Program-made: the position numbers and the translations under genes | Notes under the pieces: generated by a model | Told to the model about the DNA's origin: nothing | Databases searched by the model: none | Seen by the model: only the letters and a program-made list of their open reading frames with translations | NCBI GenBank assembly: GCA_965117035.1 | Contig: OZ220748.1 | Location: 2,852,001-2,916,000 of the forward strand | Direction of reading: 5' to 3' | DNA from: CAZENU01 sp965117035 | GTDB lineage: Bacteria > Chloroflexota > Dehalococcoidia > Lucifugimonadales > CAZENU01 | Length of the DNA stretch: 64,000 nt | In this document: in pieces, positions 1 through 9,021 of the stretch | How the letters are laid out: each line of letters begins with the position of its first letter | Numbering within the stretch: the first letter of the stretch is position 1

Positions 1-363
1 ACCAGCGCCGTCGACGGCGTGCTGGCAGGCGTGGCCCAGGGCGTCGCGGTGATTCCCGGCCTGAGCCGGTCGGGGCTGACGGTGGCTGTGCTGCTCGCCC
101 GCCGGATCGAGGCGCGGCAGGCGCTGGCGCTGAGCTTCCTGATGAGCGTGCCGGCGAGCCTGGGCGCCGCCCTCTACGTCGCGGCGTCGTCCGGGGTCGA
201 GATCGACGCCGAGGCGGTGGTCGCGGCCGTCGTCGCGTTCGCAACCGGGCTCGTCACGATCAGGCTGCTGCTCGGCGTGGCGGGCCGGATCAACTTCGCC
301 GGCTTCGCGTTCGCGGTCGGCGCCCTCATGGTCGCCGGGGCCGTCTGGGACATGCTCCGGTGA
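1..363 (+). CDS. uppP: Undecaprenyl-diphosphatase UppP/BacA, C-terminal part
   Basis: UppP removes a phosphate from undecaprenyl pyrophosphate at the membrane, recycling the lipid carrier for cell-wall synthesis. The reading frame is open from the first base of the window, so the N-terminal half is missing. The visible 120 residues hold the family signature PGLSRSGLT near the start, followed by three or four hydrophobic helices, as in the C-terminal half of the roughly 270-residue family. It ends 13 bases before the next gene on the same strand. The call rests on the signature and the helix pattern. Confidence 0.9.
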   Translation, partial: TSAVDGVLAGVAQGVAVIPGLSRSGLTVAVLLARRIEARQALALSFLMSVPASLGAALYVAASSGVEIDAEAVVAAVVAFATGLVTIRLLLGVAGRINFAGFAFAVGALMVAGAVWDMLR

Positions 364-376
364 CGGCGCCGCTCCG

Positions 377-976
377 ATGAGGACACATCGGCGGTTCGCG
401 GACGACGTGCTGGAGACGCTCCGGGGGCACCTGGCGCCGGCAGAGGTGACCTTCCGCGGGTCGCATCTCACGGGCGACGCCGACGAGTACAGCGACGTCG
501 ACCTTCACGCGCGGGTCGCCCGTCAGCTCGACCAGGAGTTCTTCGACTCGCTGACGGAACGCCTCGAGAATCGGTTCGGCCGCCTGACCGCGAGGTACGA
601 CCCGGACTTCAGGCACGACACGCGGGCCCAGTACGTCAGCATCAACCTCCACGAGTACCCGATATTCTGGAGACTCGACCTGCTCGTCACGTCCGACCGG
701 GAGAGCCCGCGAAAGCACCCGGACCCGTTCCCGGAGTGGTCCGTCCCCACATCCGCGTTCTGGAACCTGGTCTGGGCGGTCAAGTACGAAAGGCGCGGCA
801 GGCCGGAGGTCGCGGGCGACTACGTGGCGGCCGCCTGTGACAAGCTGCGGACCGCCAGGCTGGAGTTCTCGGACGGCGCCGTGCGGACACTTCTGGCGAT
901 GCTCTCCGACACGGGCGACGTGGAACGCGAGCTGATAGCGAAGCTCCGCGCCGAGATGCCGGCGCGCCCGTCGTGA
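377..976 (+). CDS. Nucleotidyltransferase-fold protein (MNT/aminoglycoside-type)
   Basis: A 199-residue protein with the DNA polymerase beta-type nucleotidyltransferase signature: G28-S29, then SDVDLH with acidic residues D40 and D42, and a likely third acidic residue at D101 in WRLDLLV. This is the metal-binding triad that transfers an NMP group. The substrate cannot be read from sequence; relatives include minimal nucleotidyltransferases and aminoglycoside adenylyltransferases. No HEPN partner gene is adjacent, so a MNT-HEPN toxin-antitoxin role is not supported. The start is the first ATG; no clear ribosome-binding site precedes it. Confidence 0.7.
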   Translation: MRTHRRFADDVLETLRGHLAPAEVTFRGSHLTGDADEYSDVDLHARVARQLDQEFFDSLTERLENRFGRLTARYDPDFRHDTRAQYVSINLHEYPIFWRLDLLVTSDRESPRKHPDPFPEWSVPTSAFWNLVWAVKYERRGRPEVAGDYVAAACDKLRTARLEFSDGAVRTLLAMLSDTGDVERELIAKLRAEMPARPS

Positions 977-1426
977 CTTAGCGCCACCCTCTTGTCCTGG
1001 AAGAGATTCGGATTGCCGGGATGACTGTCAGGCGCAGAGGCCGGGCGTCAGGGGTGCAACTCCAACATTCTGCTATACTCTCGGTTCCAAGCTAGTAGTT
1101 CGTCCCCAAGCGAGGTTCGTGGGCATGAGTTAGGTTTCGCGGCGGAATCGCGGCCCGAGAGTCGGGTGAGCAACGTCCCGTTCAATGAGGTTCGCTGCTC
1201 CCTGGTGGGTCGCATCTGTCGTCGAACGTGGTGGTCGACCGCAAGACTGCCAGCCCACGAGTTGCTTCTGGTCGGATGGCGAATAGCCCTTCGCGCTCGC
1301 CCGACCAAGTACAACAGCCGCTGACCCAGTTCAGCCCCAGAGTTCCTCGACCTCGCCTCCCGGCCGCGTTACTAGTCGATTCCGCCGCCTTTGCCATGTC
1401 CTGGTTCGTCGATATATGCGGCGGTC
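977..1426. other. 450-bp intergenic stretch
   Basis: No convincing gene on either strand; open frames here lack recognisable content. An extended -10 element TGcTATACT lies at 1071-1079 on the plus strand, without a good -35 box. It could drive the glycosyltransferase downstream with a leader of about 340 nt. Nothing else was recognised. Confidence 0.4.
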
Positions 1427-2410
1427 ATGGTCTCCCCGAATCATTGCGCCTTCGTTACGTTTCTGATGCTCAACGAGAGCTACCTGCCTGGAGCGCTGCT
1501 CCAGGGCTACTCGCTGGCGGAACACGCCCCCGACTTCGCGCGGATCTGCCTCGTGACGGAGGAGGTCTCCGATGACGCGAGGACAGCCCTTGGCTCCGTC
1601 TTCGATCACATCGTTCCGGTAGAGAAGATATACGTACCCCATCGGCGCCGGCAGGCGCGCCAGGACCGTCCGTTCCTTCTGACCAGGCTGCAGGCCCTCA
1701 GACTGGGCCCGGATGGCGATCTGGGTCACCGCTTCAGGAAGATCGTTCTTCTCGACGCGGACATCCTTCCTCTCAAGCGTCTTGACCAGCTCTTCATGCT
1801 TCCAGGCCCCGCGGGCGTCCTCAACGAGCGCAAGTCACACTTCGTAGCGACCGATTCCCAGGGTCGTTACGCGCAGCCGACGGACGTCGACATCACCGGT
1901 CGCTGGATATGGCACGAGGTCTACGGGGGACTCGGCCATGGGCGACGAATCCCCGCGGCCATCACGGACAGGCCGCGTCACGACCCAGCAAACCTGGGAG
2001 TCAACACCGCTTTGATGGTGCTCGAGCCATCACAGGATGAGTATCTCGACATGCTTGAGGAGATTTCTCGCCCTGACACCGTGACGCTCCTCTCCGAGAC
2101 GTTCGACTGGCCCGACATGCAGTATCTGACGCTTCGATGGTCAGGTCGGTGGGTGAACGTGGACGCAAGCTTCTGCGGGTTCCGCGGCTACCCAAGTCTG
2201 GCCGCGCTGTGCGCAACACACTTCGCCGGAGTCAAGCCGTGGGCATCTGGGAACTCGTCCTGGGGCCACTACTCACAGTTCCCGGACTTTCGGTACTGGC
2301 ACCGACGGTTTCTCGAATTGATGGCTCGACACCCCGAGCTCTCAGAGATAAAGCGGCTGGCGCGGCTTTCGGATGCGATTCGACGTCTGCGGCACAAGTC
2401 GGCGCGTTGA
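1427..2410 (+). CDS. Glycosyltransferase family 8-like (glycogenin/galactinol synthase-like) protein
   Basis: A 327-residue protein resembling GT8 enzymes, which add sugars from UDP-sugar donors. It opens with the Rossmann-type strand AFVTFLMLNESY, then carries the metal-binding DxD motif as LLDADILPL (DAD about residues 110-112) and a later NLGVNTALMVL segment typical of the acceptor side. ATG 1427 is preferred because the GT8 fold begins right after it, while the frame also opens upstream at TTG 1391. The gene stands alone on this strand. The sugar and acceptor are unknown. Confidence 0.75.
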   Translation: MVSPNHCAFVTFLMLNESYLPGALLQGYSLAEHAPDFARICLVTEEVSDDARTALGSVFDHIVPVEKIYVPHRRRQARQDRPFLLTRLQALRLGPDGDLGHRFRKIVLLDADILPLKRLDQLFMLPGPAGVLNERKSHFVATDSQGRYAQPTDVDITGRWIWHEVYGGLGHGRRIPAAITDRPRHDPANLGVNTALMVLEPSQDEYLDMLEEISRPDTVTLLSETFDWPDMQYLTLRWSGRWVNVDASFCGFRGYPSLAALCATHFAGVKPWASGNSSWGHYSQFPDFRYWHRRFLELMARHPELSEIKRLARLSDAIRRLRHKSAR

Positions 2411-2455
2411 CCGGGTTGGATCATCGGCCCGTCTGCCGGGGCCGCCGGAGGACTG

Positions 2456-2464
2456 TGATAGGAT
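2456..2464 (+). promoter_or_regulatory. Extended -10 promoter element
   Basis: TGaTAGGAT, an extended -10 hexamer ending 52 bases before ATG 2517. No good -35 is visible, as expected for extended -10 promoters. It overlaps nothing coding on this strand after the stop at 2410. Confidence 0.5.
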
Positions 2465-2516
2465 GGGCGCCCGCCGCCGGGAACCCGACCCTGACCGCCC
2501 GCGCCGGAGGTGCACC

Positions 2517-4265
2517 ATGACCAGCCCGACCACCATCGCCATATCCACGCCGATGGCGCCGCCGCGGTGGGCGCTGCTGGAGCGCGAGCTGATCCGCGCG
2601 CAGGCCCGCGCCTGTGAGGAGTTCTTCGCCCACTATTTCGACGCCTCGGGATACCTCCTCTGCGTCCCGCGTTGGTCGGGCGACGACGGCGCGGACGACG
2701 CCCTCGAGAACGTCGCCAACTGGACGACGCTGCACGCCCTGGGCGCCCCCGACGTCGTGCTCGATCTGTACAAGCGCGCCTGGGAGGGCCACATCAGGCA
2801 ATACACCGAGGCGAAGACGGTCGACGTGCCGTTCGCCCGCGACGGCATGTACTTCAAAGAGTTCCCCGTGATGTTCGACTGGATGCACAACGGCGAGGGC
2901 CTGACCGCCTTCATGCTCGAGGGCCTGTGCGATCCGCACGACCCCAGGCTGATCGCGCGCACGAAGCGCTTCGCCGGCTTCTACATGGGCGACGACCCGA
3001 TCGCCGACAACTACGACCCGGAGCACCGGGTCATCCGCAGCATGTTCAACGGCAGCCGGGGCCCGATGCTGCGCAAGGCGACCGCCGTCGACTGGGCGGG
3101 CGATCCGATCGAGGTCGAGGGGCGCTTCAAGCCGCTGCACGGCGAGTCGAGCTACGAGCAGATGCTCGAGCACTTCGAGCACTACAACGACGTCGCCGGG
3201 GACCACCCGCTCAACCTCGGCACGACGACGCTGGCGCTCAACGCCTACATGCTCACCGGAGAGGAGCGCTACCGGGACTGGACGCTCGGGTACGTAGACG
3301 CGTGGGTGGAGCGCTTCGAGGCCAACGGCGGCATCATCCCCACCAACATCGGGCTCGACGGCGCCATCGGCGGCGAGTGCGACGGCAAGTGGTACGGCGG
3401 CGTCTACGGCTGGGCGCACTCCACGCTCGATCCCGCCACCAACCAGATCAGGCACCGCCCCAGCTTCCAGATCCGGTCGCACTACGGCTTCGCGAACGCG
3501 CTGCTGCTCACCGGCGACCGCCGCTACGTCGAGCCCTGGAGCCGCATGATCGACCTGGTCAACGAGAACGCGAAGACGGTCGACGGCCGGACGGTCTACC
3601 CGCACATGTACGGCGACGACGGCTGGTACGACTACACGCCGGCGCCGTTCGACGCGGGCGCACTCCAGTCCTGGTACTGGACGATGGACCGGCACGATCT
3701 CGACCGGCTGCCGGTGACCGGGTGGACCGCGTACCTGGGGGGCAACGACCCCGGCTACCCTGAGCGTACGCTGGCGGAGGGTCTCGAAGACGTCAGGTCG
3801 CGCATGGAGGACATGTACGCCGACACCGCGTCGAAGGACACGCGCATGTCCGACGACCCGAACAGGATCAACCCCGCGCTGGTCGGCGGCCTGATCGAGC
3901 TGATGCTCGGCGGGCTGCCCACCAACCACGAGGGATATCCGCTCCACTGCCGGCTGCGCTACTTCGACCCGGAACGCCGGCGCGCCGGCATCCCGGAGGA
4001 CGTCGCCGCACTCGTCGACGAGCTGACGGCGGACAGCGTCTCGGTCACCCTGGTCAACGTCAACCAGGTCGAGCCGCGCACCATAGTGGTGCAGGGCGGC
4101 GCCTACGCCGAGCACCAGGTGCTCACGGCGTCCGTGGGCGACAGCGAGGTCCAGATCGACGCGAGCGACTTCGCGGTGCGCCTAGCCCCCGGCGCAGGCG
4201 GACGGCTCACGCTGCGCACCAGGCGCTACGCGAACCAGCCCACGCTGGCCTTCCCGTGGGTGTAG
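2517..4265 (+). CDS. Predicted (alpha/alpha)-barrel carbohydrate-active protein, 582 residues
   Basis: A large soluble protein without signal peptide. Repeated helical segments with aromatic and acidic residues (MFDWMHNGEG, NWTTLHALG, DAWVERFEANGG, HYGFANALLLTG) look like a six-hairpin toroid such as those of GH127 or N-acylglucosamine epimerase families. It has a short beta-rich tail. No catalytic signature could be fixed, so the activity is open. ATG 2517 is chosen because GGAGG lies seven bases upstream and the -10 element at 2456 precedes it. A propeller-type glycosidase-like gene follows, suggesting joint carbohydrate breakdown. Confidence 0.55.
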   Translation: MTSPTTIAISTPMAPPRWALLERELIRAQARACEEFFAHYFDASGYLLCVPRWSGDDGADDALENVANWTTLHALGAPDVVLDLYKRAWEGHIRQYTEAKTVDVPFARDGMYFKEFPVMFDWMHNGEGLTAFMLEGLCDPHDPRLIARTKRFAGFYMGDDPIADNYDPEHRVIRSMFNGSRGPMLRKATAVDWAGDPIEVEGRFKPLHGESSYEQMLEHFEHYNDVAGDHPLNLGTTTLALNAYMLTGEERYRDWTLGYVDAWVERFEANGGIIPTNIGLDGAIGGECDGKWYGGVYGWAHSTLDPATNQIRHRPSFQIRSHYGFANALLLTGDRRYVEPWSRMIDLVNENAKTVDGRTVYPHMYGDDGWYDYTPAPFDAGALQSWYWTMDRHDLDRLPVTGWTAYLGGNDPGYPERTLAEGLEDVRSRMEDMYADTASKDTRMSDDPNRINPALVGGLIELMLGGLPTNHEGYPLHCRLRYFDPERRRAGIPEDVAALVDELTADSVSVTLVNVNQVEPRTIVVQGGAYAEHQVLTASVGDSEVQIDASDFAVRLAPGAGGRLTLRTRRYANQPTLAFPWV

Positions 4266-4331
4266 TACCGCAGGTCTCAAGTCCGTTGCACAGGGAGTTG
4301 GGCACGCTGGCAGCATTCACCTTCACCCCAG

Positions 4332-4354
4332 CCCTCTCCCGTCGAGGGAGAGGG
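4332..4354. repeat. Intergenic palindrome, REP-like
   Basis: CCCTCTCCC-GTCGA-GGGAGAGGG, a perfect 9-bp stem with a 5-base loop between two codirectional genes. Ten bases of it (GTCGAGGGAG) recur inverted at 17071-17080 in another intergenic space, which suggests a dispersed palindrome family. No T-run follows, so it is not a clear terminator. Confidence 0.55.
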
Positions 4355-4400
4355 GGAAAGACGCCTCGCCCATCGCAGTGTTTCCCGATAGGAGACAGAT

Positions 4401-5942
4401 ATGGCACTGATTGACATCGGCTCGCGGAAGCAGCTCCTGTTCGACGACCACGTCATCGAGAGCCTGACCTACGCCAAACAGGGCATGAATCGCGCGATCA
4501 AGGCCGACGACAACCCGGTCGTGAGGGCCGACAGGCCGTGGGAGGGCACCCACATGAGGCCCCTCGCCACCATCTTCGACGAGGAGGACGGGCTGTTCAA
4601 GATGTGGTACCGCTCCTCGAACAACACGGTGCGGGTCGAGAACGGCGTGCCCGTCCTCGGCGGGCCCGACGGCATGGTCGTCGACGAGCGGGACATGCGC
4701 ATCTGCTACGCGACTTCCGGGGACGGCTTCGACTGGGACAAGCCGGAGATGGGCCTGGTAGAGTTCGACGGCTCGACGCGAAACAACATCCTGCCGCTGC
4801 GGGAACTGTCCCTCGACGCACCGGGAGCGCCGTCTTTCCTCGACACCCACGACCCGGACCCGGCCCGGCGCTACAAGGGCATGGTCAGGGCCGGCGACAC
4901 GACCAGCCAGGGGATGAAGTACCACCTGTACCACTCGCCCGACGGCATCTCATGGACGCCCGACCCGGCCAACCCGGTCATCGACACTACGCCGGAGCTG
5001 GGGCGCTGGCAAGGCCGGTTCCTCGGCTGGGACCCGATACGCGAGACCTACCACGTGACGATGGAGTGCAGCCACCACTGGAGGGCGCCGCTGGGCAAGA
5101 GGCTCATCGGCCGCGCCGAGAGCCCCGACATGGTCCACTGGACCGAGCCGGAGCTGATCTTGGCGCCCGACGACGACGACTTTCCGGACACGGAGTTCTA
5201 CAGCATGCCGCTCATCGCCTACGAGGGCGTCTACGTCGGCATGCCCTGGATATTCCGCACGACGAACACGACGCACCATCCGGAGCTGGCCTTCAGCCGC
5301 GACGGGGCCCGCTTTCGCCGGGACTACCGGGAGCCGTTCATCCCCTTCGGCGGCGCCGCGCCCGACTTCGACTCGAACAACATCCACGTGCAGGACATCA
5401 TCGTCCATGGCGACAGGATACTCATCTACTACCTCGGCGAGAACTGGCGGGCGCCCCAGACGTACTTCGACGTCGGCCCGGACAGGGCGACCGGGGGCAT
5501 AGGCCTCGCGACCTGCCGGCTCGACGGCTTCGTGTCCGTCGACGGCGGCAACGGCTGGGTGCCGCACATGGGTCTCGACGACGACCTGCTCGGCATCTCC
5601 GGGAAGGAGTACCTGTTCGAGCGGTCGGTCGGCCCGTCTTCTTTCAGCCAGATGGCGACGCGGACGTTCAGCTTCGCCGGCTCCGGCCTCTACCTGAACG
5701 AGACGGTCACGCCGCTCGCAGCGGGGCCGGGCCCCGCAGAGATACGCGTCGAGGTGCTGAAGTCGAACTACAAGCGTGTGCCGGGGTTCACCTTCGACGA
5801 CTGCGACCCTATCACCGACTCGGGCCTCGCCCGGCGCGTGACCTGGAACGGCAACGGCGACCTGGGCGCCCTCGCGGGCAGGCCGGTGAAGCTGCGGTTC
5901 TATTTCAAGAACGCGAAGCTCTACTCGTTCCAGTTTAAGTAG
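4401..5942 (+). CDS. Beta-propeller glycosidase-like protein (GH32/GH43-type fold), 513 residues
   Basis: The N-terminus reads as propeller blades: RKQLLFDDHVIES, then FKMWYRSS and repeated SxDG-x-W blocks (SGDGFDW, SPDGISW), the pattern of five-bladed glycosidase-like propellers. The C-terminal 100 residues form a beta-sandwich-like module ending LRFYFKNAKLYSFQF. The product of 23160-24533 is a paralogue sharing the opening, the FKMWYRS motif and the C-terminal module. No signal peptide is seen. AGGAGA lies eight bases before the ATG. It probably acts on an unknown sugar or glycan alongside the preceding barrel protein. Confidence 0.6.
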   Translation: MALIDIGSRKQLLFDDHVIESLTYAKQGMNRAIKADDNPVVRADRPWEGTHMRPLATIFDEEDGLFKMWYRSSNNTVRVENGVPVLGGPDGMVVDERDMRICYATSGDGFDWDKPEMGLVEFDGSTRNNILPLRELSLDAPGAPSFLDTHDPDPARRYKGMVRAGDTTSQGMKYHLYHSPDGISWTPDPANPVIDTTPELGRWQGRFLGWDPIRETYHVTMECSHHWRAPLGKRLIGRAESPDMVHWTEPELILAPDDDDFPDTEFYSMPLIAYEGVYVGMPWIFRTTNTTHHPELAFSRDGARFRRDYREPFIPFGGAAPDFDSNNIHVQDIIVHGDRILIYYLGENWRAPQTYFDVGPDRATGGIGLATCRLDGFVSVDGGNGWVPHMGLDDDLLGISGKEYLFERSVGPSSFSQMATRTFSFAGSGLYLNETVTPLAAGPGPAEIRVEVLKSNYKRVPGFTFDDCDPITDSGLARRVTWNGNGDLGALAGRPVKLRFYFKNAKLYSFQFK

Positions 5943-6063
5943 GCGCGAGTCGGCACCAGGTCGGCACCGCTCGGCACCGCAGCCCTCCGGCGGACTATCC
6001 CAGCGGGACTTCGACGACCCTGTCACGCCTTCTTGCCTGGAGGCAGGAAACCGGGGCACGCGC

Positions 6064-6091
6064 TTGACGAGACGTACATCCGTGCTATGAT
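6064..6091 (+). promoter_or_regulatory. Sigma-70-type promoter for the HD-domain gene
   Basis: TTGACG-N16-TATGAT, close to the bacterial housekeeping consensus. Transcription would start near 6098, which rules out the ATG codons at 6087 and 6090 as starts and places the true start of the HD gene downstream. Confidence 0.65.
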
Positions 6092-6137
6092 GGGCTCCCC
6101 GAGGACTCGGGCGTGTACGCAACAAGGGAGCGCGGCG

Positions 6138-7448
6138 CTGGTCACCAAGCGGTACCACGAGATCAGAGACCCGATCCATGGCTTCATCACGCTGGACAGC
6201 GATGAACGCCAGGTTCTGAATTCGCCTCCGGTCCAGCGGCTGAGGAACATTCATCAGCTGGCGATGTCCTACCTGGTTTAACCCGGAGCGACCCACAAGC
6301 GCTTCGAACATAGCTTGGGCGTCATGGAGTTGGCGGGCAGGGTCTATGACACAGTAACGGCCCCGGACAACATCCACGAGTTGTTCAGGCGGACGGTGAA
6401 CTTTACCGAGGAGGAGGGGCGCTACTGGCGTCGGGTTGTCAGGATGGCAGCCTTGTGCCACGACATAGGGCACCTCCCGTTTTCCCACGCCGCCGAGATG
6501 GAGCTACTCCCACCGGGCAGAAGCCATGAGTCGATTACTGCCGACCTCATTCAGGGAGAGCTCATGGGCGAGATATGGGAGTCAATGACGCCGCCGCTGC
6601 GGGCCACGGATATCGCGAAGGTTGCCGTGGGTCAGAAGTACATGCCCGGCGTAGAATTCGGAGACTGGGAGAAACTGTTGTATGAAATCATCGGCGGCGA
6701 TGCCCTGGGGGTGGACAGGATGGACTACCTCCTGCGAGACTCACACCACACCGGGGTGGCATACGGAAGGTTCGACCACTATAGACTCATCGAGTCCGTG
6801 AGGATTCTGCCGGCAAGTGAAGAGTCTGACGCCCTCGCACTGGGTATCGAAGCTGGGGGGATCCACTCGACAGAGGCTCTCTTGTTGGCCAGACATTTTA
6901 TGTTCATGCAGGTCTACCATCATCATGTGAGAGTGGCCTACGACCTGCATCTCGAAGAGTTTCTGCAAGACTGGCTTCCCGGAGCTCAGTTCCCGGAGAA
7001 CTGGCAACGACTGAGCGGCCTGACCGACAACGAGATACTGAGCGCCATCTACGCGTCATCCCGGGGCGTGTCAGCACCAGGGCACGATGCCGCCAACCGG
7101 ATCGTGGCGCGTGGCCACTTCAGGCGCGCGTATTCGCCGACGATACATGATCGAGAGCTCCTCGATGATCCAGTTGGGGCAGTCGCTGACGCCTGCACCG
7201 AGGAATTTGGGTCCGACGCTGTGAGGCAGCGTGCGTTTCCTCCGAAAGCAGGCCCGGTGACCGATTTTCCCGTGACAGACTCTCAAGGCAAGGTAGAGTC
7301 TTCCAACGCAATTTCGCTGCCTCTAAGGCAGATTCCGATTGTGGATGTCGGGTACGTCCTTATGGCGCCGGAAAAAGTGGTCGATGCCAGAAAGTGGATC
7401 CAGTCGAACAAGGACTCGATTCTCTGCAACGCGGCGAATGGAGGCTAA
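6138..7448 (+). pseudogene. HD-superfamily phosphohydrolase (YwfO/SAMHD1-like), interrupted by an in-frame TAA
   Basis: The first part reads TKRYHEIRDPIHGFI and ends at TAA 6279-6281. The same frame resumes at once with PGATHKRFEHSLGVM and continues to 7448, including the catalytic HDIGHLPFSH motif. Relatives have Tyr where the stop lies (YLVYPGATH), so one base change (TAA for TAC or TAT) explains it. AAGGGAG precedes CTG 6138, the best start given the promoter at 6064; earlier ATGs sit inside the -10 box. Intact relatives hydrolyse nucleotides or phosphoesters. It may be a recent pseudogene, an assembly error, or re-initiated downstream. Confidence 0.75.
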
Positions 7449-7452
7449 CTGT

Positions 7453-7977
7453 ATGGAGCGACTGAATCAGACTGAGCGGAGAACGTTGGTCTGCCACTTG
7501 GTAGACAGCATGCGCCAACATGATAGCTGGGCGGGTGAGACGCACATCCAGAAGTGTGTCATGTTCCTTCAAAAGCTGATGGGCGTCCCAACGGGCTATC
7601 AGTTCGTCCTCTACCTCCACGGGCCATTCAGCTTCGATCTCAGGAAGCCCAATCCTTCCTATGGACCCTCGTTCACGTTGGGCGTCCGTGGCAAGCTGGC
7701 GCTCCGATCCTTAACTGGCTATGAGGACGCCATAGGCGTCATTGCCAAGGAAGTCTCGGTCAAGGACACCCGAGCGCTTGAACGCCTTTCAACAGCGTTC
7801 TTTCTCTTGGACGGGTATCCTGGCAGAAGTCCAATGCAGACTGCCGAAGAGTTGAACCGGCTGAAGCCGCACATCAGTGTTGAGCAGGCCCTGCAAGCGA
7901 TCGAAGGGGTCAACGATCTGCGGCAAACGGTTAGGCGCCAGCGACCCAGGCAGACTGCTCGGGATAGCCTGGCCTAG
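7453..7977 (+). CDS. YwgA-like protein, partner of the HD gene
   Basis: A 174-residue protein starting four bases after the HD gene stop. The stretch THIQKCVMFLQKLMG followed by YQFVLYLHGPFS matches the YwgA-type pattern (a Tx-x-K-x-x-FL helix, then F-x-x-Y-x-GP). In Bacillus subtilis ywgA also sits beside the HD-domain gene ywfO, so the arrangement is conserved across phyla and implies a functional pair. The molecular role is unknown. The reading frame is intact although the upstream partner is interrupted. Confidence 0.6.
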   Translation: MERLNQTERRTLVCHLVDSMRQHDSWAGETHIQKCVMFLQKLMGVPTGYQFVLYLHGPFSFDLRKPNPSYGPSFTLGVRGKLALRSLTGYEDAIGVIAKEVSVKDTRALERLSTAFFLLDGYPGRSPMQTAEELNRLKPHISVEQALQAIEGVNDLRQTVRRQRPRQTARDSLA

Positions 7978-8022
7978 GGGTCAGGCCAGGAACTGAAACT
8001 CGGTACTGCGCTCCGGCGTAAG

Positions 8023-8247
8023 CTACTCGGAGCTGGTCTCGCGCTTGAGCTCTTCTTCCAGCTGCTGGCGTTCTCTCTGCATGCGTCGATGCCAGACGAC
8101 CCACAGGACCAGGCCGAGAATCCAGGCGACGATGGAAAGGTACACCCCTTCCATGCCGACCTTTTCGTATCTCAATATCGCATTCATCGTGAGCGTAAGA
8201 AGAATGCTGACGACGAACGCTACGACTACGATTGCGCCGAAAGACAT
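8023..8247 (-). CDS. Small membrane protein, 74 residues
   Basis: Two hydrophobic segments (about residues 3-24 and 36-53) followed by a charged tail RRMQRERQQLEEELKRE that could form a short coiled coil in the cytoplasm. AAGGAG lies upstream of the ATG, and a TGgTATTAT extended -10 at 8331-8323 fits as its promoter. Family not recognised. It lies on its own between the YwgA-like gene (convergent) and the TlpA-like gene. Confidence 0.6.
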   Translation of the reverse strand: MSFGAIVVVAFVVSILLTLTMNAILRYEKVGMEGVYLSIVAWILGLVLWVVWHRRMQRERQQLEEELKRETSSE

Positions 8248-8322
8248 CGCGCCGCTCCTTGGGACAGTCTCTTCTTCCCGCCGCCCGCGCGGCGCCGGGG
8301 AAGTCCCGATTTGTCGCGGGAC

Positions 8323-8331
8323 ATAATACCA
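8323..8331 (-). promoter_or_regulatory. Extended -10 promoter element
   Basis: TGgTATTAT on the minus strand, 76 bases before the small membrane protein start. No clear -35 box. Confidence 0.45.
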
Positions 8332-8372
8332 CCTTTGGCGAGCGCCGTGGACGGTACGCGCTGACGAGCCCC

Positions 8373-8984
<612 letters not shown>

Positions 8985-9021
8985 CCCGCCGGCGGACGCC
9001 GACCGATCCTCGTAGGACGTG

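Noticed and set aside
377..976. MNT-HEPN toxin-antitoxin unit
   Set aside because: The nucleotidyltransferase signature is present but no HEPN gene is next to it and the protein is larger than typical MNT antitoxins.
2421..4115. Minus-strand frame of 564 codons inside the barrel protein gene
   Set aside because: A high-GC shadow frame: Arg/Val/Ala-rich, with no family pattern, antisense to a well-formed gene with a ribosome site.
4332..4354. Intrinsic terminator after the barrel protein gene
   Set aside because: The stem is strong but no T-run follows on either strand, and it resembles a dispersed palindrome.
6279..6281. Stop-codon reassignment (TAA read as an amino acid)
   Set aside because: TAA ends several ordinary genes in the window, including the HD gene itself at 7446-7448, so the code appears standard.
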